From positions 62,001 through 126,000 of the forward strand of contig NZ_CP016170.1 of the NCBI RefSeq assembly GCF_001676705.1: a DNA stretch of 64,000 nucleotides, given 5' to 3'. Position 1 is the stretch's first letter. Each line of letters opens with the position of its first letter. The translations under genes and the position numbers were made by a program. Of the stretch, positions 6,601-16,363 are shown piece after piece. This DNA is from Bordetella bronchialis (GTDB lineage: Bacteria; Pseudomonadota; Gammaproteobacteria; Burkholderiales; Burkholderiaceae_B). The notes under the pieces are model-generated. The model made no database searches, was not told the DNA's origin, and was given only the letters and a program-made list of their open reading frames with translations.

Positions 6601-7602
6601 ATGACGCAGCCATATCACGCACGCGCCCTGCGCCGCGCCTTGCAGCTCACCTCCGCGGCGGTATGCGCCGGTGCCTTCGCGCTGGCGGCGGGCGCGGCGG
6701 CAGCCGCCTATCCCGACCACCAGATCACCCTGGTGGTGCCCTATGCCCCGGGTGGCGGCGTGGATTCCGTGGGCCGCATCCTGAGCCGCGGCCTGGCCAA
6801 GGAGCTGAACCAGTCCGTGGTCGTGGAAAACCGCCCCGGGGCTGGCGCCACCGTGGGCGCGGGCTACGTGAAACGCGCGGCCGCCGATGGCTATACGGTC
6901 ATGGTGGTGGACCCCGCGCTCATCATCAATCCCAGCCTGATGGCCAGCCTGCCTTACGACCCCCTGGTCGACTTCAAGGCGGTATCCATGCTGACCATCT
7001 CGCCGCTGATGCTGTCGGTAACCAACAGCCTGCCCGCCAAGAGCGTGGCGGAACTTCAAGGGCTGGCCAAGTCGGGCGGCCAGGGGCTGAGTTTCGCCTC
7101 GGCCGGCATCGGCACGACGCCGCACATGGCCGGCGAACTTTTCAAGTTGAAGACGCAAGGGAATTTCATCCACGTGCCGTACAAGGGCTCGGGACCGGCC
7201 ATGACCGACCTGATCTCCGGCCAGGTGCAGTTTTCTTTCTCCACGATCGCGGCGGCCTCGCCCTTCGTGACCGCGGGCAAGATACGCGCGCTGGCCACCA
7301 CGGGCGAGAAGCGCAGCCCCGACTGGCCGCAGCTTCCGACAGTGGCCGAAACCGTGCCCGGCTTCAAGGTGCTGTTCTGGACGGGGTTGTTCGTGCCCGC
7401 GCAAACGCCGCCCGACGTCATCCAGAAACTGAACGACGCCGTGGCCAAGGTTTGGCAAAGCGAAGAGGCGCAGGAAGCGTTGAAGAAGATAGGCGAGACG
7501 CCCGCGCCGGCGATGACGTCCGCGCAGAGCCAGGAGTTCGTGCAGTCCGAAAGCAGGATGTGGGCGACGGTGGTGAAGGACGCCAATATCAAGGTGGACT
7601 GA
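6601..7602 (+). CDS. Bug-family (TctC) tricarboxylate-type substrate-binding receptor
   Basis: The 333-residue periplasmic binding protein has a signal peptide ending in [10 protein letters not shown]. The Bug signature is ITLVVPYAPGGGVDSVGRIL, followed by VVENRPGAGATVGAGYVKRA and the second-lobe pattern HVPYKGSGPAMTDLISGQVQ. These receptors feed tripartite tricarboxylate transporters or act alone as sensors. No TctA/TctB membrane partner is nearby, which is usual for the Bug expansion in Bordetella-like genomes. The start is ATG 6601. The gene sits upstream of, and in the same direction as, a molybdenum hydroxylase and shares operator-like boxes with it, so the ligand is probably the hydroxylase substrate or its precursor. 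Confidence 0.9.
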   Translation: MTQPYHARALRRALQLTSAAVCAGAFALAAGAAAAAYPDHQITLVVPYAPGGGVDSVGRILSRGLAKELNQSVVVENRPGAGATVGAGYVKRAAADGYTVMVVDPALIINPSLMASLPYDPLVDFKAVSMLTISPLMLSVTNSLPAKSVAELQGLAKSGGQGLSFASAGIGTTPHMAGELFKLKTQGNFIHVPYKGSGPAMTDLISGQVQFSFSTIAAASPFVTAGKIRALATTGEKRSPDWPQLPTVAETVPGFKVLFWTGLFVPAQTPPDVIQKLNDAVAKVWQSEEAQEALKKIGETPAPAMTSAQSQEFVQSESRMWATVVKDANIKVD

Positions 7603-7637
7603 GGCCTTGGCGCGGCGCCGGGCGCGCATTGCGGGCG

Positions 7638-7653
7638 TACCAAAATTTGTATA
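7638..7653. promoter_or_regulatory. Operator-like box before hydroxylase genes
   Basis: TACCAAAATTTGTATA is an imperfect palindrome that resembles the ACCA-N4-TGGT boxes at 6521 and 6541. It also matches the CAAAATTTGTATA core found at 50299. It lies 75 bases before the FAD-subunit gene, in the only gap between the Bug gene and the hydroxylase operon. Confidence 0.4.
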
Positions 7654-7728
7654 GCATCCCATTAAAAATACATCGAGGCGAGGGGTCATGGTGATCCCGC
7701 GCCAGCGTTACCCTCGTACCCTGGCGGC

Positions 7729-8619
7729 ATGAAACCCTCGGTTTTCACTTATCACGATCCCCACACCATCGACGACGCGGTCGGCCTGCTCGGACGATTG
7801 GACAACGCCCGCGCGCTGGCCGGCGGTCAATCGCTGATGGCGATGATCAATATGCGTTTCGTGCAGCCCGATCACCTGGTGGATCTCAACAAGGTCGGCG
7901 AGCTGGCCGGCATCGCGGAAGCCGCGGATGAGATCCGCATTGGCGCGATGACGCGCCAGCGCGACCTGGAGTTCTCCGCGCTGATCGGCGCCCGCATCCC
8001 GTTGATGAGCGAGGCGCTGCTGCACGTGGGGCATCGGCAGACGCGCAACCGGGGCACGCTGGGCGGATCGCTCTGCCATCTGGATCCCGCGGCGGAGCTG
8101 GTCGCGGTGGCCGCCGCCTGCGATGCGGTGGTCGAGGTCGCCGGCCCGAACGGCCGCCGGGATATTCCGTTTGCCGAGTTCCCGCTGGGCTTCATGATGC
8201 CGTCGGTCGAAGCCGACGAACTGGTCGTCGGCGCGCGCTTCCCGCTGTGGCCGCGTGGCCATGGCGCGGCGTTCTTCGAATTCGCGCGCCGGCACGGCGA
8301 TTTCGCCATCGTGTCGGCCGCGGCGCTGATTGCGCTGGACGCCGGGGGGCGCATCGCGCGCAGCGCGCTGGTGCTGGGCGGCGTGGGCCCGGTGCCGCTG
8401 CGCATGGACGAAGTCGAAGGCATGCTGGCGGGCAACGCACCGACGGCCGAGCTGGTGCGCCAGGCGTCCGAGCATTGCCGCGGCGTGGAAGCCCTGGACG
8501 ACGCACTGGTGCCGGCCACCTACCGGCAAAGCCTTGCCGTCGTGATGGCCCGGCGCGCGCTGCTCACCGCCTGTGCCCGCGCGGGCGCGCCGCTGCCCCA
8601 GGCCGGAATTCCCGCATGA
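7729..8619 (+). CDS. Molybdenum hydroxylase, FAD-binding medium subunit (CoxM-like)
   Basis: The 296-residue FAD subunit of the xanthine dehydrogenase/CO dehydrogenase superfamily shows the FAD motif ALAGGQSLMAMINMRF. It also has HVGHRQTRNRGTLGGSLCHLDPAAEL, which gives the TxGG flavin-contact loop. The C-terminal CO_deh_flav_C domain starts near residue 180. It would pass electrons from the [2Fe-2S] subunit to an acceptor. It is the first gene of a three-gene operon in the order medium-small-large, which is the usual order for aromatic or heterocyclic hydroxylases. The substrate is not evident from this subunit. Confidence 0.88.
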   Translation: MKPSVFTYHDPHTIDDAVGLLGRLDNARALAGGQSLMAMINMRFVQPDHLVDLNKVGELAGIAEAADEIRIGAMTRQRDLEFSALIGARIPLMSEALLHVGHRQTRNRGTLGGSLCHLDPAAELVAVAAACDAVVEVAGPNGRRDIPFAEFPLGFMMPSVEADELVVGARFPLWPRGHGAAFFEFARRHGDFAIVSAAALIALDAGGRIARSALVLGGVGPVPLRMDEVEGMLAGNAPTAELVRQASEHCRGVEALDDALVPATYRQSLAVVMARRALLTACARAGAPLPQAGIPA

Positions 8620-8685
8620 ACATGGTGCGCGACGGGGCGACGAGCGCCGCCGCTGCGTACCGCCCTGTCGTACCAAGGTATCGCC

Positions 8686-9188
<503 letters not shown>

Positions 9189-9192
<4 letters not shown>

Positions 9193-11600
9193 GCCCCGCG
9201 GACAGCCCCCGCCTGGACTTTCCGGAGGTCCAGCCCGCCGACCGTCCGGCCGAAAAAGCCGCGCCCGCGGAACACGCGCGGCCGCTGGGCGGCAAGACGT
9301 TCGGCGTGAACGTGCCGCGGGTGGAGGATCACGCGCTGCTGACGGGCACCGCGCGCTTCGTGGACGATATCGACGCGCCCGGCATGCTGCATGCCGCGTT
9401 CGTGCGCAGCGATAACGCCCATGCGGCGATACGCGGTATCGATACGGCCGCGGCGGCGGCCGCCCCCGGCGTGCATGCCGTGCTGACGCTGGCGGACCTG
9501 ATGCCTTATCTGACCAGCGCGGAGCTGGTGACGGCCTTGCCCAGCCCCAGTTTCCGGATGAACCTGCATCGTCCCGTGCTGGCCTCGACCGAAGCGGCCT
9601 ACGTGGGCGAAGCCATCGCGGTCGTGATCGCTGAAGACCGGTACCTGGCCGAGGATGCCGCCGCGCTGGTGCAAGTGGACTACGATCCGCTGCCGGCGGT
9701 GGCGGATTGCCGTACCGCGCTGCAGGAGGGCTCGCCCACGGTGCACCGCAGCGCCCCGCACAATCTGGTCGCGGAATTCGATCTTTCCTACGGGGATGTC
9801 GATGCGGTATTCGCGACGGCGCCGCACGTGTACGCCGAGTCGCTGCTGCAGCATCGCGGCGGCAGCCATTCCATCGAGTGCCGTGGCGTGGTGGCGCGTT
9901 ATGACGCGCTGGACGATGTGCTGACGGTGTGGAGTTCCACGCAGACGCCGCTGCCCGCGCGCCAGATCCTGTGCGATCTGCTGGGACGCGGGCCGGACCA
10001 GGTGCGCGTGATTACGCCCGATGTGGGCGGCGGTTTCGGTCCGAAGCTGGTGTTCTATCCCGAGGAAGCGGTGGTGGCGGTGGCGGCGTTGATGCTGCGG
10101 CGGCCGGTGAAGTGGATCGAGGACCGCCGCGAACATTTCATATCGACGACGCAGGAACGCGATCAGGTCTGGGATGTGGAGATCGCGGTCGACGACGAGG
10201 CGCGCATTCTCGGCGTGCGCGGCACGCTGCTGCACGATCACGGCGCCTACAACGTGCGCGGTACGAACGTACCCTATGGCGCGGGGGCGGCGATGACGCT
10301 GGCCTATCGCGTGCCGGCCTACCGGCTGGATATCAAGTGCGTGGCGACCAACCGCGTGCCGGTGACGCCGGTGCGGGGCGCCGGACAGCCCCAGGGGGTG
10401 TTCGCGATGGAGCGCCTGCTGGACCGCGTGGCCCGCGAGTTCGGCATGGACCGGGCGGAGGTGCGGCGGCGCAATCTGGTGCCGGCGGAGCTGATGCCGT
10501 ACGCGACGCCGATGAAGACGCGCGGCGGCATGCAGGTGGTGCTGGACAGCGGCGATTTCCCGCGCTGCCAGGCGATGGCGCTGGAACGCGCGGACTGGAA
10601 CGGCTTCCCTGCGCGGCAGGCGATCGCGCGCGGCCAGGGCAAGCGCCTGGGCATCGGGCTGGCCAATTCGGTGGAGGGCACGGGGCGCGGGCCGTACGAG
10701 CAGATACGCGTGCGGGTTACGACGCAGGGTACGGTGCACGTGCATTCCGCGGCGGCGGCGATGGGCCAGAGTACGCGCACGATGCTGGCGCAGGTGGTGG
10801 CCGAGCAGCTGGGCGGCGATATGGACAATGTGCACGTGACGGCGGGGGATAGCCAGTCGGCGGTGCAGGGTTTCGGCGGCTTCAATAGCCGCCAGGCGGT
10901 GATGGCGGGCAGCTCGGCGCACAAGGCGGCGCTGGCGGTGCGGCGGCAGGTGCTGGAGGTGGCTGCCTCGGTGATGCGCCTGCCCGTGGATGCGCTGGAT
11001 ATCGAGGGCCGGCATGTGGTGGCGCGCGGGTCGGACGCCAAGGCTGGCCTGGGCGAGCTGGCGCGCGCGGCCGTGGGGCTGCCGGGGTTCATGATGCCGG
11101 GCGCGACGCCGGGGCTGGAAGCGACGGAGCAGGTGATCATCAACGATATGGCCTACGGCAATGCGACGGCGGTTGCCGAGGTCGAGGTCGATGTGGAGAC
11201 CGGCGAGGTGACGCTGCGGCAGATCGTGTTCGCGCACGATTGCGGCCGGGTGATCCATCCCAAGATCGTGGAAGGCCAGCTGCTGGGCGGTATCGCGCAC
11301 GGCGTGGGGAATGCGCTGTTCGAGCGCATGGGGTATGACGAGAACGCGCAGCCGGTGACGACGAATCTGGCGGAGTATCTGCTGGTGACGGCGACGGAGA
11401 TGCCGGAGATCGTGCTGACGCATCTGGAATCGCCGACGCCGCTGAATGAGCTGGGCGTGAAGGGGGTCGGCGAGGCTGGCGTGCTGCCTATCACGGCGGC
11501 GGTCGCATCGGCGGTGGATAACGCGCTGGAAGGCACGGGCGTGCATATTTGCCGGGTGCCGATATCGCCTGTGGATCTGTTGCAGGCTTTGCAGGGTTGA
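9189..11600 (+). CDS. Molybdenum hydroxylase, molybdopterin-binding large subunit (CoxL-like)
   Basis: The 803-residue catalytic subunit has the Ald_Xan_dh_C domain near residues 40-150 (VNVPRVEDHALLTGTARFVD) followed by MoCo-binding segments. Visible motifs are DVGGGFGPKLVFYPEEAVV, PVRGAGQPQGVFAMERLLDR and, near the C-terminus, the active-site segment ELGVKGVGEAGVLP, where E is the conserved base. The loop reads VRGAGQ and not AYXCSFR, so this is not a form I CO dehydrogenase. It belongs to the large unassigned xanthine-dehydrogenase-like group. The start is ATG 9189 in the ATGA overlap. Linked to the Bug receptor, it probably hydroxylates an imported aromatic or N-heterocyclic acid. Confidence 0.9.
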
Positions 11601-11641
11601 ATTCCGGGGCGGTGCTTGTCGATGGGCGTGTTGCTATTGCC

Positions 11642-11843
11642 GTCCGGCGGGGGCGAGGCCTGTCGGCGCCGGCCCAGTCAGCCGGTCCAGCGCCTTCGCG
11701 CTGGACTTCCGCTTCGTCTTCCTCCTCCGGCGGCCGAAGCGGCCGTGGGGTTCTTGCGGCTTTTTTGCCCGGCCGACCTCCGTACGGAAGCCCTCGCGCG
11801 GCCTCCGATGGGCCGGCGCCGACAGGCCTCGCCCCCGCCGGAC
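11642..11843. repeat. 202-bp palindromic element with perfect 35-bp inverted repeats
   Basis: Bases 11642-11676 and 11809-11843 are exact reverse complements (35 of 35). Between them lie 132 bases with further symmetry, including a perfect 9-bp hairpin GTCCAGCGC-CTTC-GCGCTGGAC at 11685-11706. The element fills the gap between two convergent genes. No open frame in it looks like a protein. It resembles a REP/MITE-like extragenic element; it could also act as a bidirectional terminator. No flanking target duplication was identified by eye. Confidence 0.7.
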
Positions 11844-11883
11844 TGCGGCGTCTCTTATTCGCGGTCGCTGGCACGGTGGGGGG

Positions 11884-12834
11884 TTACCGCATGGGTGTGG
11901 CGCCCTGCGTATTGACATACACCGCGTACAGCGACTTCCCGGCCGCCATGAACAAGCGGTTGCGGTGCAAGCCGCCGAAGCACAGGTTGGCGCAGCGTTC
12001 CGGCAGGTGAATGTGGCCGATGCGCTGGCCGTCGGGCGCGAAGATCGCCACGCCGTCGAGTTCCTCCGACCCCATGCCCCAGCCGCACCACAGATTGCCG
12101 TCCACATCGCAGCGTATGCCGTCCGACGTGCCGGGCCCGCAATCGATATGCACCCGCCCCTCGCCCACCGAGCGGCCGTCGGCGGAGACGTCGTGGGCGG
12201 TGATCAGGCGGTGCGGCGTGGCGCGCGATTGCACCAGGTACAGGACGCTTTCGTCGGGCGAGAAACACAGGCCGTTGGGCCCGTGGGCGCCCTCGATCAC
12301 CACCGTCAGCGCGCCCGTGTCGGGATCCCAGCGATAGACCTGGGCGGGCAGTTCCTGCTTGCCGGGCAGGCCCTCGTACCAGCCGCCGATGCCGAATGGC
12401 GGGTCGGTGAACCAGACCGAGCCGTCGGATTTGACGACGACATCGTTGGGCGAGTTCAGGCGCTTGCCCTGGTAGCTGTCGGCCAGCACCGTGATGCTGC
12501 CGTCGTGTTCGGTCCGCGTGACGCGGCGGCCTTCGTGTTCGCAGGTGATCAGGCGGCCTTGCAGGTCGCGCGTGTTGCCATTGGCATTGCGCGACGGCTG
12601 GCGGAAGGTGCTGAAGGCGCCCGTGGCTTCGTCCCAGCGCATGATGCGGTTGTTGGGGATGTCGCTGACCAGCAGGTAGCGGCCGTCGCCGAACCATACC
12701 GGCCCTTCGGCCCAGCGCATGCCCTCGCCCAGTTTTTCGACGGCGGCGGAAAAAATCACGTAGCGGGAAAACCGCGGATCGATGACTTCGATGCGCGGGT
12801 CGGGATAGCGTTCACTGGGCTGCCACACGGCCAT
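11884..12834 (-). CDS. SMP-30/gluconolactonase-family lactonase
   Basis: The 316-residue six-bladed propeller has the SMP-30 metal-site residues in order: WAEGPVWFGDGRYL (Glu), LNSPNDVVVKSDGSVWFTDP (Asn), GPNGLCFSPDES (Asn) and TSDGIRCDVDGNLWCGW (Asp). Family members hydrolyse sugar or other lactones in the cytoplasm with a divalent metal. ATG 12834 has GGAG directly upstream and overlaps the end of the ABC ATPase gene by 23 bases. It is the last gene of the operon starting at 19827. In that setting a lactone derived from the imported acid is the likely substrate. Confidence 0.85.
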   Translation of the reverse strand: MAVWQPSERYPDPRIEVIDPRFSRYVIFSAAVEKLGEGMRWAEGPVWFGDGRYLLVSDIPNNRIMRWDEATGAFSTFRQPSRNANGNTRDLQGRLITCEHEGRRVTRTEHDGSITVLADSYQGKRLNSPNDVVVKSDGSVWFTDPPFGIGGWYEGLPGKQELPAQVYRWDPDTGALTVVIEGAHGPNGLCFSPDESVLYLVQSRATPHRLITAHDVSADGRSVGEGRVHIDCGPGTSDGIRCDVDGNLWCGWGMGSEELDGVAIFAPDGQRIGHIHLPERCANLCFGGLHRNRLFMAAGKSLYAVYVNTQGATPMR

Positions 12835-13633
12835 GGTCTCCAAAATAGGCCCGCTCCAGGCGCGCGGCCAGGTCGGGTTCGCGGGTGCCGGCCTGCATGG
12901 CGATACGGCCCTGCGCCACGGCGTACACGCGGTCGGCCAGGGCCAGCGCTTTTTCGACCAGCTGTTCCACGAGCACGATGGCCGTGCCTTGCTGCCGCAG
13001 CTGTCCGGCGACGGTCAGTACGCGGTCGACCAGGACAGGCGACAAGCCGGCGGACGGTTCGTCCAGGATAAGCAAGCGGGGCCGCTTCACCAAGCCCTGG
13101 GCCACGACCAGCATCTGCTGCTGGCCGCCGCTCAGGGCCCCGGCGCGGTCATGGCGCTTGGCCGCGATTTCGGGGAAGAACGCCAAGGCTTCCTCCACGC
13201 GCGTCCGGCGCTCCGCTCGCGGCGCATCGTAGCCCGCCAGCATCATGTTGTCGATCACGCTTTGCTGGGTGAAGACGCGGTGTCCCTCGATCACGTGCAC
13301 CAGGCCGGCGCGGGCCGCGTCGCGCGGCGTGGCGCGGCTCAGGTCCGCGCCGTTGAAGGAGACGCTGCCGGCCGTCAGGGGCAGCAGGCCGGAGATGGCG
13401 CGCATCAGCGTGCTTTTGCCGGCGCCGTTCGGGCCCAGGATGGCGACGATTTCGCCGGCGTTCACGTCCAGGTCGATGCCGTGCAGGATGCCGATCTTGC
13501 CATAGCCGGCGTCCAGGCCGCGTACCGATAGCAGCGGCGTGGCGCGCGCGCTTGCGTCGTGGAGCGCCGCGCCGGCCGGCGTATCCGCGGGCGCGGCGGG
13601 CGCCGTCCGTCCATCATCCGCCAAGGTATGCAC
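12812..13633 (-). CDS. ABC transporter ATPase, LivF type
   Basis: The 273-residue ATPase has Walker A GPNGAGKST, signature LSGGQQQ and Walker B LLILDEPSAGLSP. The D-loop and H-loop context is that of the LivF branch of hydrophobic amino acid transporters. A 35-residue Ala-rich N-terminal extension precedes the ABC domain. It overlaps the 3' end of the LivM-LivG fusion gene by 20 bases. With the other ATPase it would power uptake of the ligand bound by the receptor at 16364. Because the operon also encodes two enolase-superfamily enzymes and a lactonase, the ligand is probably an organic or sugar acid. Confidence 0.88.
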   Translation of the reverse strand: MHTLADDGRTAPAAPADTPAGAALHDASARATPLLSVRGLDAGYGKIGILHGIDLDVNAGEIVAILGPNGAGKSTLMRAISGLLPLTAGSVSFNGADLSRATPRDAARAGLVHVIEGHRVFTQQSVIDNMMLAGYDAPRAERRTRVEEALAFFPEIAAKRHDRAGALSGGQQQMLVVAQGLVKRPRLLILDEPSAGLSPVLVDRVLTVAGQLRQQGTAIVLVEQLVEKALALADRVYAVAQGRIAMQAGTREPDLAARLERAYFGDHGRVAAQ

Positions 13634-15491
13634 TGACCACCTCCTTGTGTTCGCGCACCTGCGCCGGCGTGCCGTCGGCCAGCTTGCGGCCCAGGTTCAG
13701 TACGGTGACGTGATCGCAGATGTCGAAGATCAGGTCGGCATGGTGCTCCACGAGCAATACCCCGGTACCGTGCCGGCTGATGTGGCGGATCAGGTCGCCC
13801 AGACGGCGGATTTCCTCCGCGGCCAGGCCGGCCGCCGGTTCGTCCAGCAGCAGGAAGGACGGCCGCAGCATCAGCGCGCGGGCGATCTCCAGGAAGCGCA
13901 GTTCGCTGTGCTGCAGGCGGTCGGCGCGCGCATCCGCCACCGCCTCCAGGCCGACGACGCGCAGCGCGGTGCGGGCCATGTCGCGCAGCGTGGTTTCGTC
14001 GCGGCCATGGCGCGGCAGGTGCAGCAGGGTTTCCAGGAATGACGCGTGGCCTTGCAGGGTGCCGCCTATCATCACGTTCTGCAGCACCGAGGCCTCGCCG
14101 ATGATGCGCGGGGTCTGGTAGGTGCGTGCGATGCCGCGGGGCGCGCGCAGCAGGGGCTTGCCCGGCGGCAGCGGCGCGCCGTCCAGCGTCAGCGTGCCGG
14201 CCTCGGGCGTGCAATAGCCGGAGATCACGTTCAGCGTCGTGGTCTTGCCGCTGCCGTTGGGGCCTATCAGTCCGTGTATGCGTCCGGGCGCGATGGCCAG
14301 GCTCAGGCCGTCGATGGCGCGCACGCCGCCGAAGCTCAGCACGATGTCCTCCAGCGCGATGCCGCCGTGCGCGGGCGCCGCGGTCAGCAGCCGTTCCAGC
14401 GGCGCCGGATCGGGGGCGATGGCGCGATTGGCCGGCAGCGGACGGCGGTTGCGGAAGTCCAGCAGCGCGGCGAGGCCGCCGGGCGCGGCCAGGACGATGA
14501 CCAGCAGCATGAGCGCGTAGAGGAAGTTCGACCATGCGGCCAGCGGCGCGGCGATCTCCGGAAGCACCGTCAGGATGACCGTGCCCAGCAGCGGTCCCAG
14601 GATGGAGCCGCGTCCGCCGATCAGGATGGAGATGAAGAACAGCACCGACAGTTCGAAAGTGAAGGCGTCCGGCGTGATGTAGGTCTGCAGCGAGGCGAAC
14701 AGGCCGCCCGCGATGGCCGCCAGCACGCCCGCCAGCACGAAGATCAGCGATAGCAGCCTGACCTTGGAGATACCGCTGGCCTCGGCCGCGACTTCGGCAT
14801 CGCGCACGGCGATCAGGCCGCGGCCATGGCGGCTGTGGGCGACGTTGGCGGTCAGCAGCGTGCACAGCGCGGCGATCGCCAGGCACAGGTAGTACAGGCC
14901 CAGCTCCGTATCGAAGGGCGCCGGCAGCGCGGGCCCGGAAAGGCCTATGCCGCCGCCGGTGACATCCTGCCATGCCAGGGCGATCTGCGTCACGATGGTG
15001 GCGAAGCCCAGCGTCGTCATGGCGAAATAGAAGGTCCGCAGCCTTAGCGCCGGCAAGCCGACGATCAGGCCGAAGAGGCCGCCGCCCACGCCCGCGCAGG
15101 CCAGCGCGACAAAGGGCGGCAGGGCGGGCAGGACGTTGCCGGCGGCCAGCACGCTGGTGATATAGGCGCCCAGGGTCAGCAAGGCGACATAGCCGATGGC
15201 CAGCTGGCCGGCGTAGCCGACCACCAGGTTCAGGCCGGATACCAGGATCCAGTAGATGGCCGCGCGCGTGGCGATGACGGTCCAGTAGGTGTTGCCGCTG
15301 ACCGGCAGCAATGCGGCCAGCGCGAAGATGGCCAGGAAGGGCCATGCGGCACCCAGCGCATGGGCGGAGCCGTGCGGGTGCGCCGTCGGCCCCCGGGCGG
15401 CGCGTGTCGCCGCATCTCCAGCGGCGGGATGGGCGCCGGGCGCCATCATGCCCGCGGGCCGATGACCCTGCAGTTCGCTGTCGGCCGCCAT
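13614..15491 (-). CDS. Fused LivM permease - LivG ATPase of ABC transporter
   Basis: The 625-residue protein joins an eight-to-ten-helix LivM permease (about residues 45-340, with GLNLVVGYAGQLAIGYVALL and LRTFYFAMTTLGFATI) to a LivG ATPase (about 375-625, Walker A GPNGSGKTT, Walker B FLLLDEPAAGL). The ABC signature is LQHSELRFLEIARAL. LivG proteins normally read L-x-[YH]-G-[EQ], so the key glycine is serine here. ATG 15491 shares one base with the livH stop. A longer open frame upstream runs through livH in another frame and is rejected. The fusion type is known in Burkholderiales. Confidence 0.88.
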   Translation of the reverse strand: MAADSELQGHRPAGMMAPGAHPAAGDAATRAARGPTAHPHGSAHALGAAWPFLAIFALAALLPVSGNTYWTVIATRAAIYWILVSGLNLVVGYAGQLAIGYVALLTLGAYITSVLAAGNVLPALPPFVALACAGVGGGLFGLIVGLPALRLRTFYFAMTTLGFATIVTQIALAWQDVTGGGIGLSGPALPAPFDTELGLYYLCLAIAALCTLLTANVAHSRHGRGLIAVRDAEVAAEASGISKVRLLSLIFVLAGVLAAIAGGLFASLQTYITPDAFTFELSVLFFISILIGGRGSILGPLLGTVILTVLPEIAAPLAAWSNFLYALMLLVIVLAAPGGLAALLDFRNRRPLPANRAIAPDPAPLERLLTAAPAHGGIALEDIVLSFGGVRAIDGLSLAIAPGRIHGLIGPNGSGKTTTLNVISGYCTPEAGTLTLDGAPLPPGKPLLRAPRGIARTYQTPRIIGEASVLQNVMIGGTLQGHASFLETLLHLPRHGRDETTLRDMARTALRVVGLEAVADARADRLQHSELRFLEIARALMLRPSFLLLDEPAAGLAAEEIRRLGDLIRHISRHGTGVLLVEHHADLIFDICDHVTVLNLGRKLADGTPAQVREHKEVVSAYLGG

Positions 15492-16348
15492 TACACCCTC
15501 CGCGCGGTCGAGCTGCCGAACAGGCCTTGCGGCACCGCCAGCAGTACGACGATGAACAAGACGAACACGGCGATGGAGGCGAACACGCCGCCCACCGTGA
15601 AGTTGGCCGCCTGCTGGAACAGGCCCAGCGCCAGGCCGCCCACCAGGGCGCCCCGGTTGTTGCCCAGGCCGCCCAGCGCCACCGGCACGAAGCCGTAGAA
15701 GTTCAGCAGCGTGCCGTTGGCGAAGAAGGCCAGCATCAGCTGGCCGCTGGCGAAGCCCGCGATGCCGCCGATGACCGCCGCCAGCACGTAGCTCCACACG
15801 CGCAGGCGCCGCTCGGGCAGGCCCAGCGCGCGGGCGGCGAAGTTGTCTTCCGCCACCGCCAGGAAGGCCATGCCCACCAGGGTGCGGCGGTACAGGTATT
15901 CCAGGCCCAGCACCACCAGGGCGCAGGCGATGACGGGCAGCCAGAACTTTTCGTCCGTCACGCCCGAACCCAGGCCGAACAGGCGTGGAAAGGGCTGCGG
16001 TTCCGTGCCCCATTCGATCGCGGTGACCTGCTGCACCATCAAAGCCAATGCCAGGGTGGACAGCACGTAAAGATGCTGGTCCAGGCTTTTGAGGACGGGC
16101 CGTACGGCCACCAGTTCGGTGATCACGCCCATCGCGGCGCATCCGGCCAGCGTGGCGAGAAAACCCAGCCAGGGCGGCAGGCCCAGCTTAAGGATGAACA
16201 GCGAGCCCAGCACGCCGCCCAGCATGCCCAGCTGCCCCGCGGTGAAGCTCATGACGCGCGAGGTGGCGAACATGGTGTTGTAGGTGATGCCGATGAGCGC
16301 GTAGACCGCGCCCATCGCCAGGCCGGATGCGATGATGGAACCGAGCAT
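15491..16348 (-). CDS. ABC transporter permease, LivH type
   Basis: The 285-residue inner-membrane permease starts MLGSIIASGLAMGAVYALIG and has about eight hydrophobic helices. It also has the LivH-type segments VMSFTAGQLGMLGG and ARALGLPERRLRVWSYVLAA, the latter part of the cytoplasmic coupling loop. It lies between the receptor gene and the LivM-LivG fusion and overlaps the latter by one base, so the complex is made from one message. LivH and the LivM half together form the translocation channel. Confidence 0.9.
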   Translation of the reverse strand: MLGSIIASGLAMGAVYALIGITYNTMFATSRVMSFTAGQLGMLGGVLGSLFILKLGLPPWLGFLATLAGCAAMGVITELVAVRPVLKSLDQHLYVLSTLALALMVQQVTAIEWGTEPQPFPRLFGLGSGVTDEKFWLPVIACALVVLGLEYLYRRTLVGMAFLAVAEDNFAARALGLPERRLRVWSYVLAAVIGGIAGFASGQLMLAFFANGTLLNFYGFVPVALGGLGNNRGALVGGLALGLFQQAANFTVGGVFASIAVFVLFIVVLLAVPQGLFGSSTARRV

Positions 16349-16363
16349 CGTTGCTCCTTCGGG

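Noticed and set aside
8671..8680. Palindrome TACCAAGGTA before the [2Fe-2S] subunit gene as a further operator
   Set aside because: It is short and overlaps the AAGG ribosome-binding position inside an operon, so chance is the simpler explanation.
11491..12010. Several short frames across the 35-bp inverted repeats
   Set aside because: They translate to Arg/Pro/Gly-rich sequence and are explained by the palindromic element; no ribosome sites or domains.
15492..16142. N-terminal extension of the LivM-LivG fusion
   Set aside because: It overlaps livH in another frame and shows no similarity; ATG 15491 in the stop/start overlap is the natural start.
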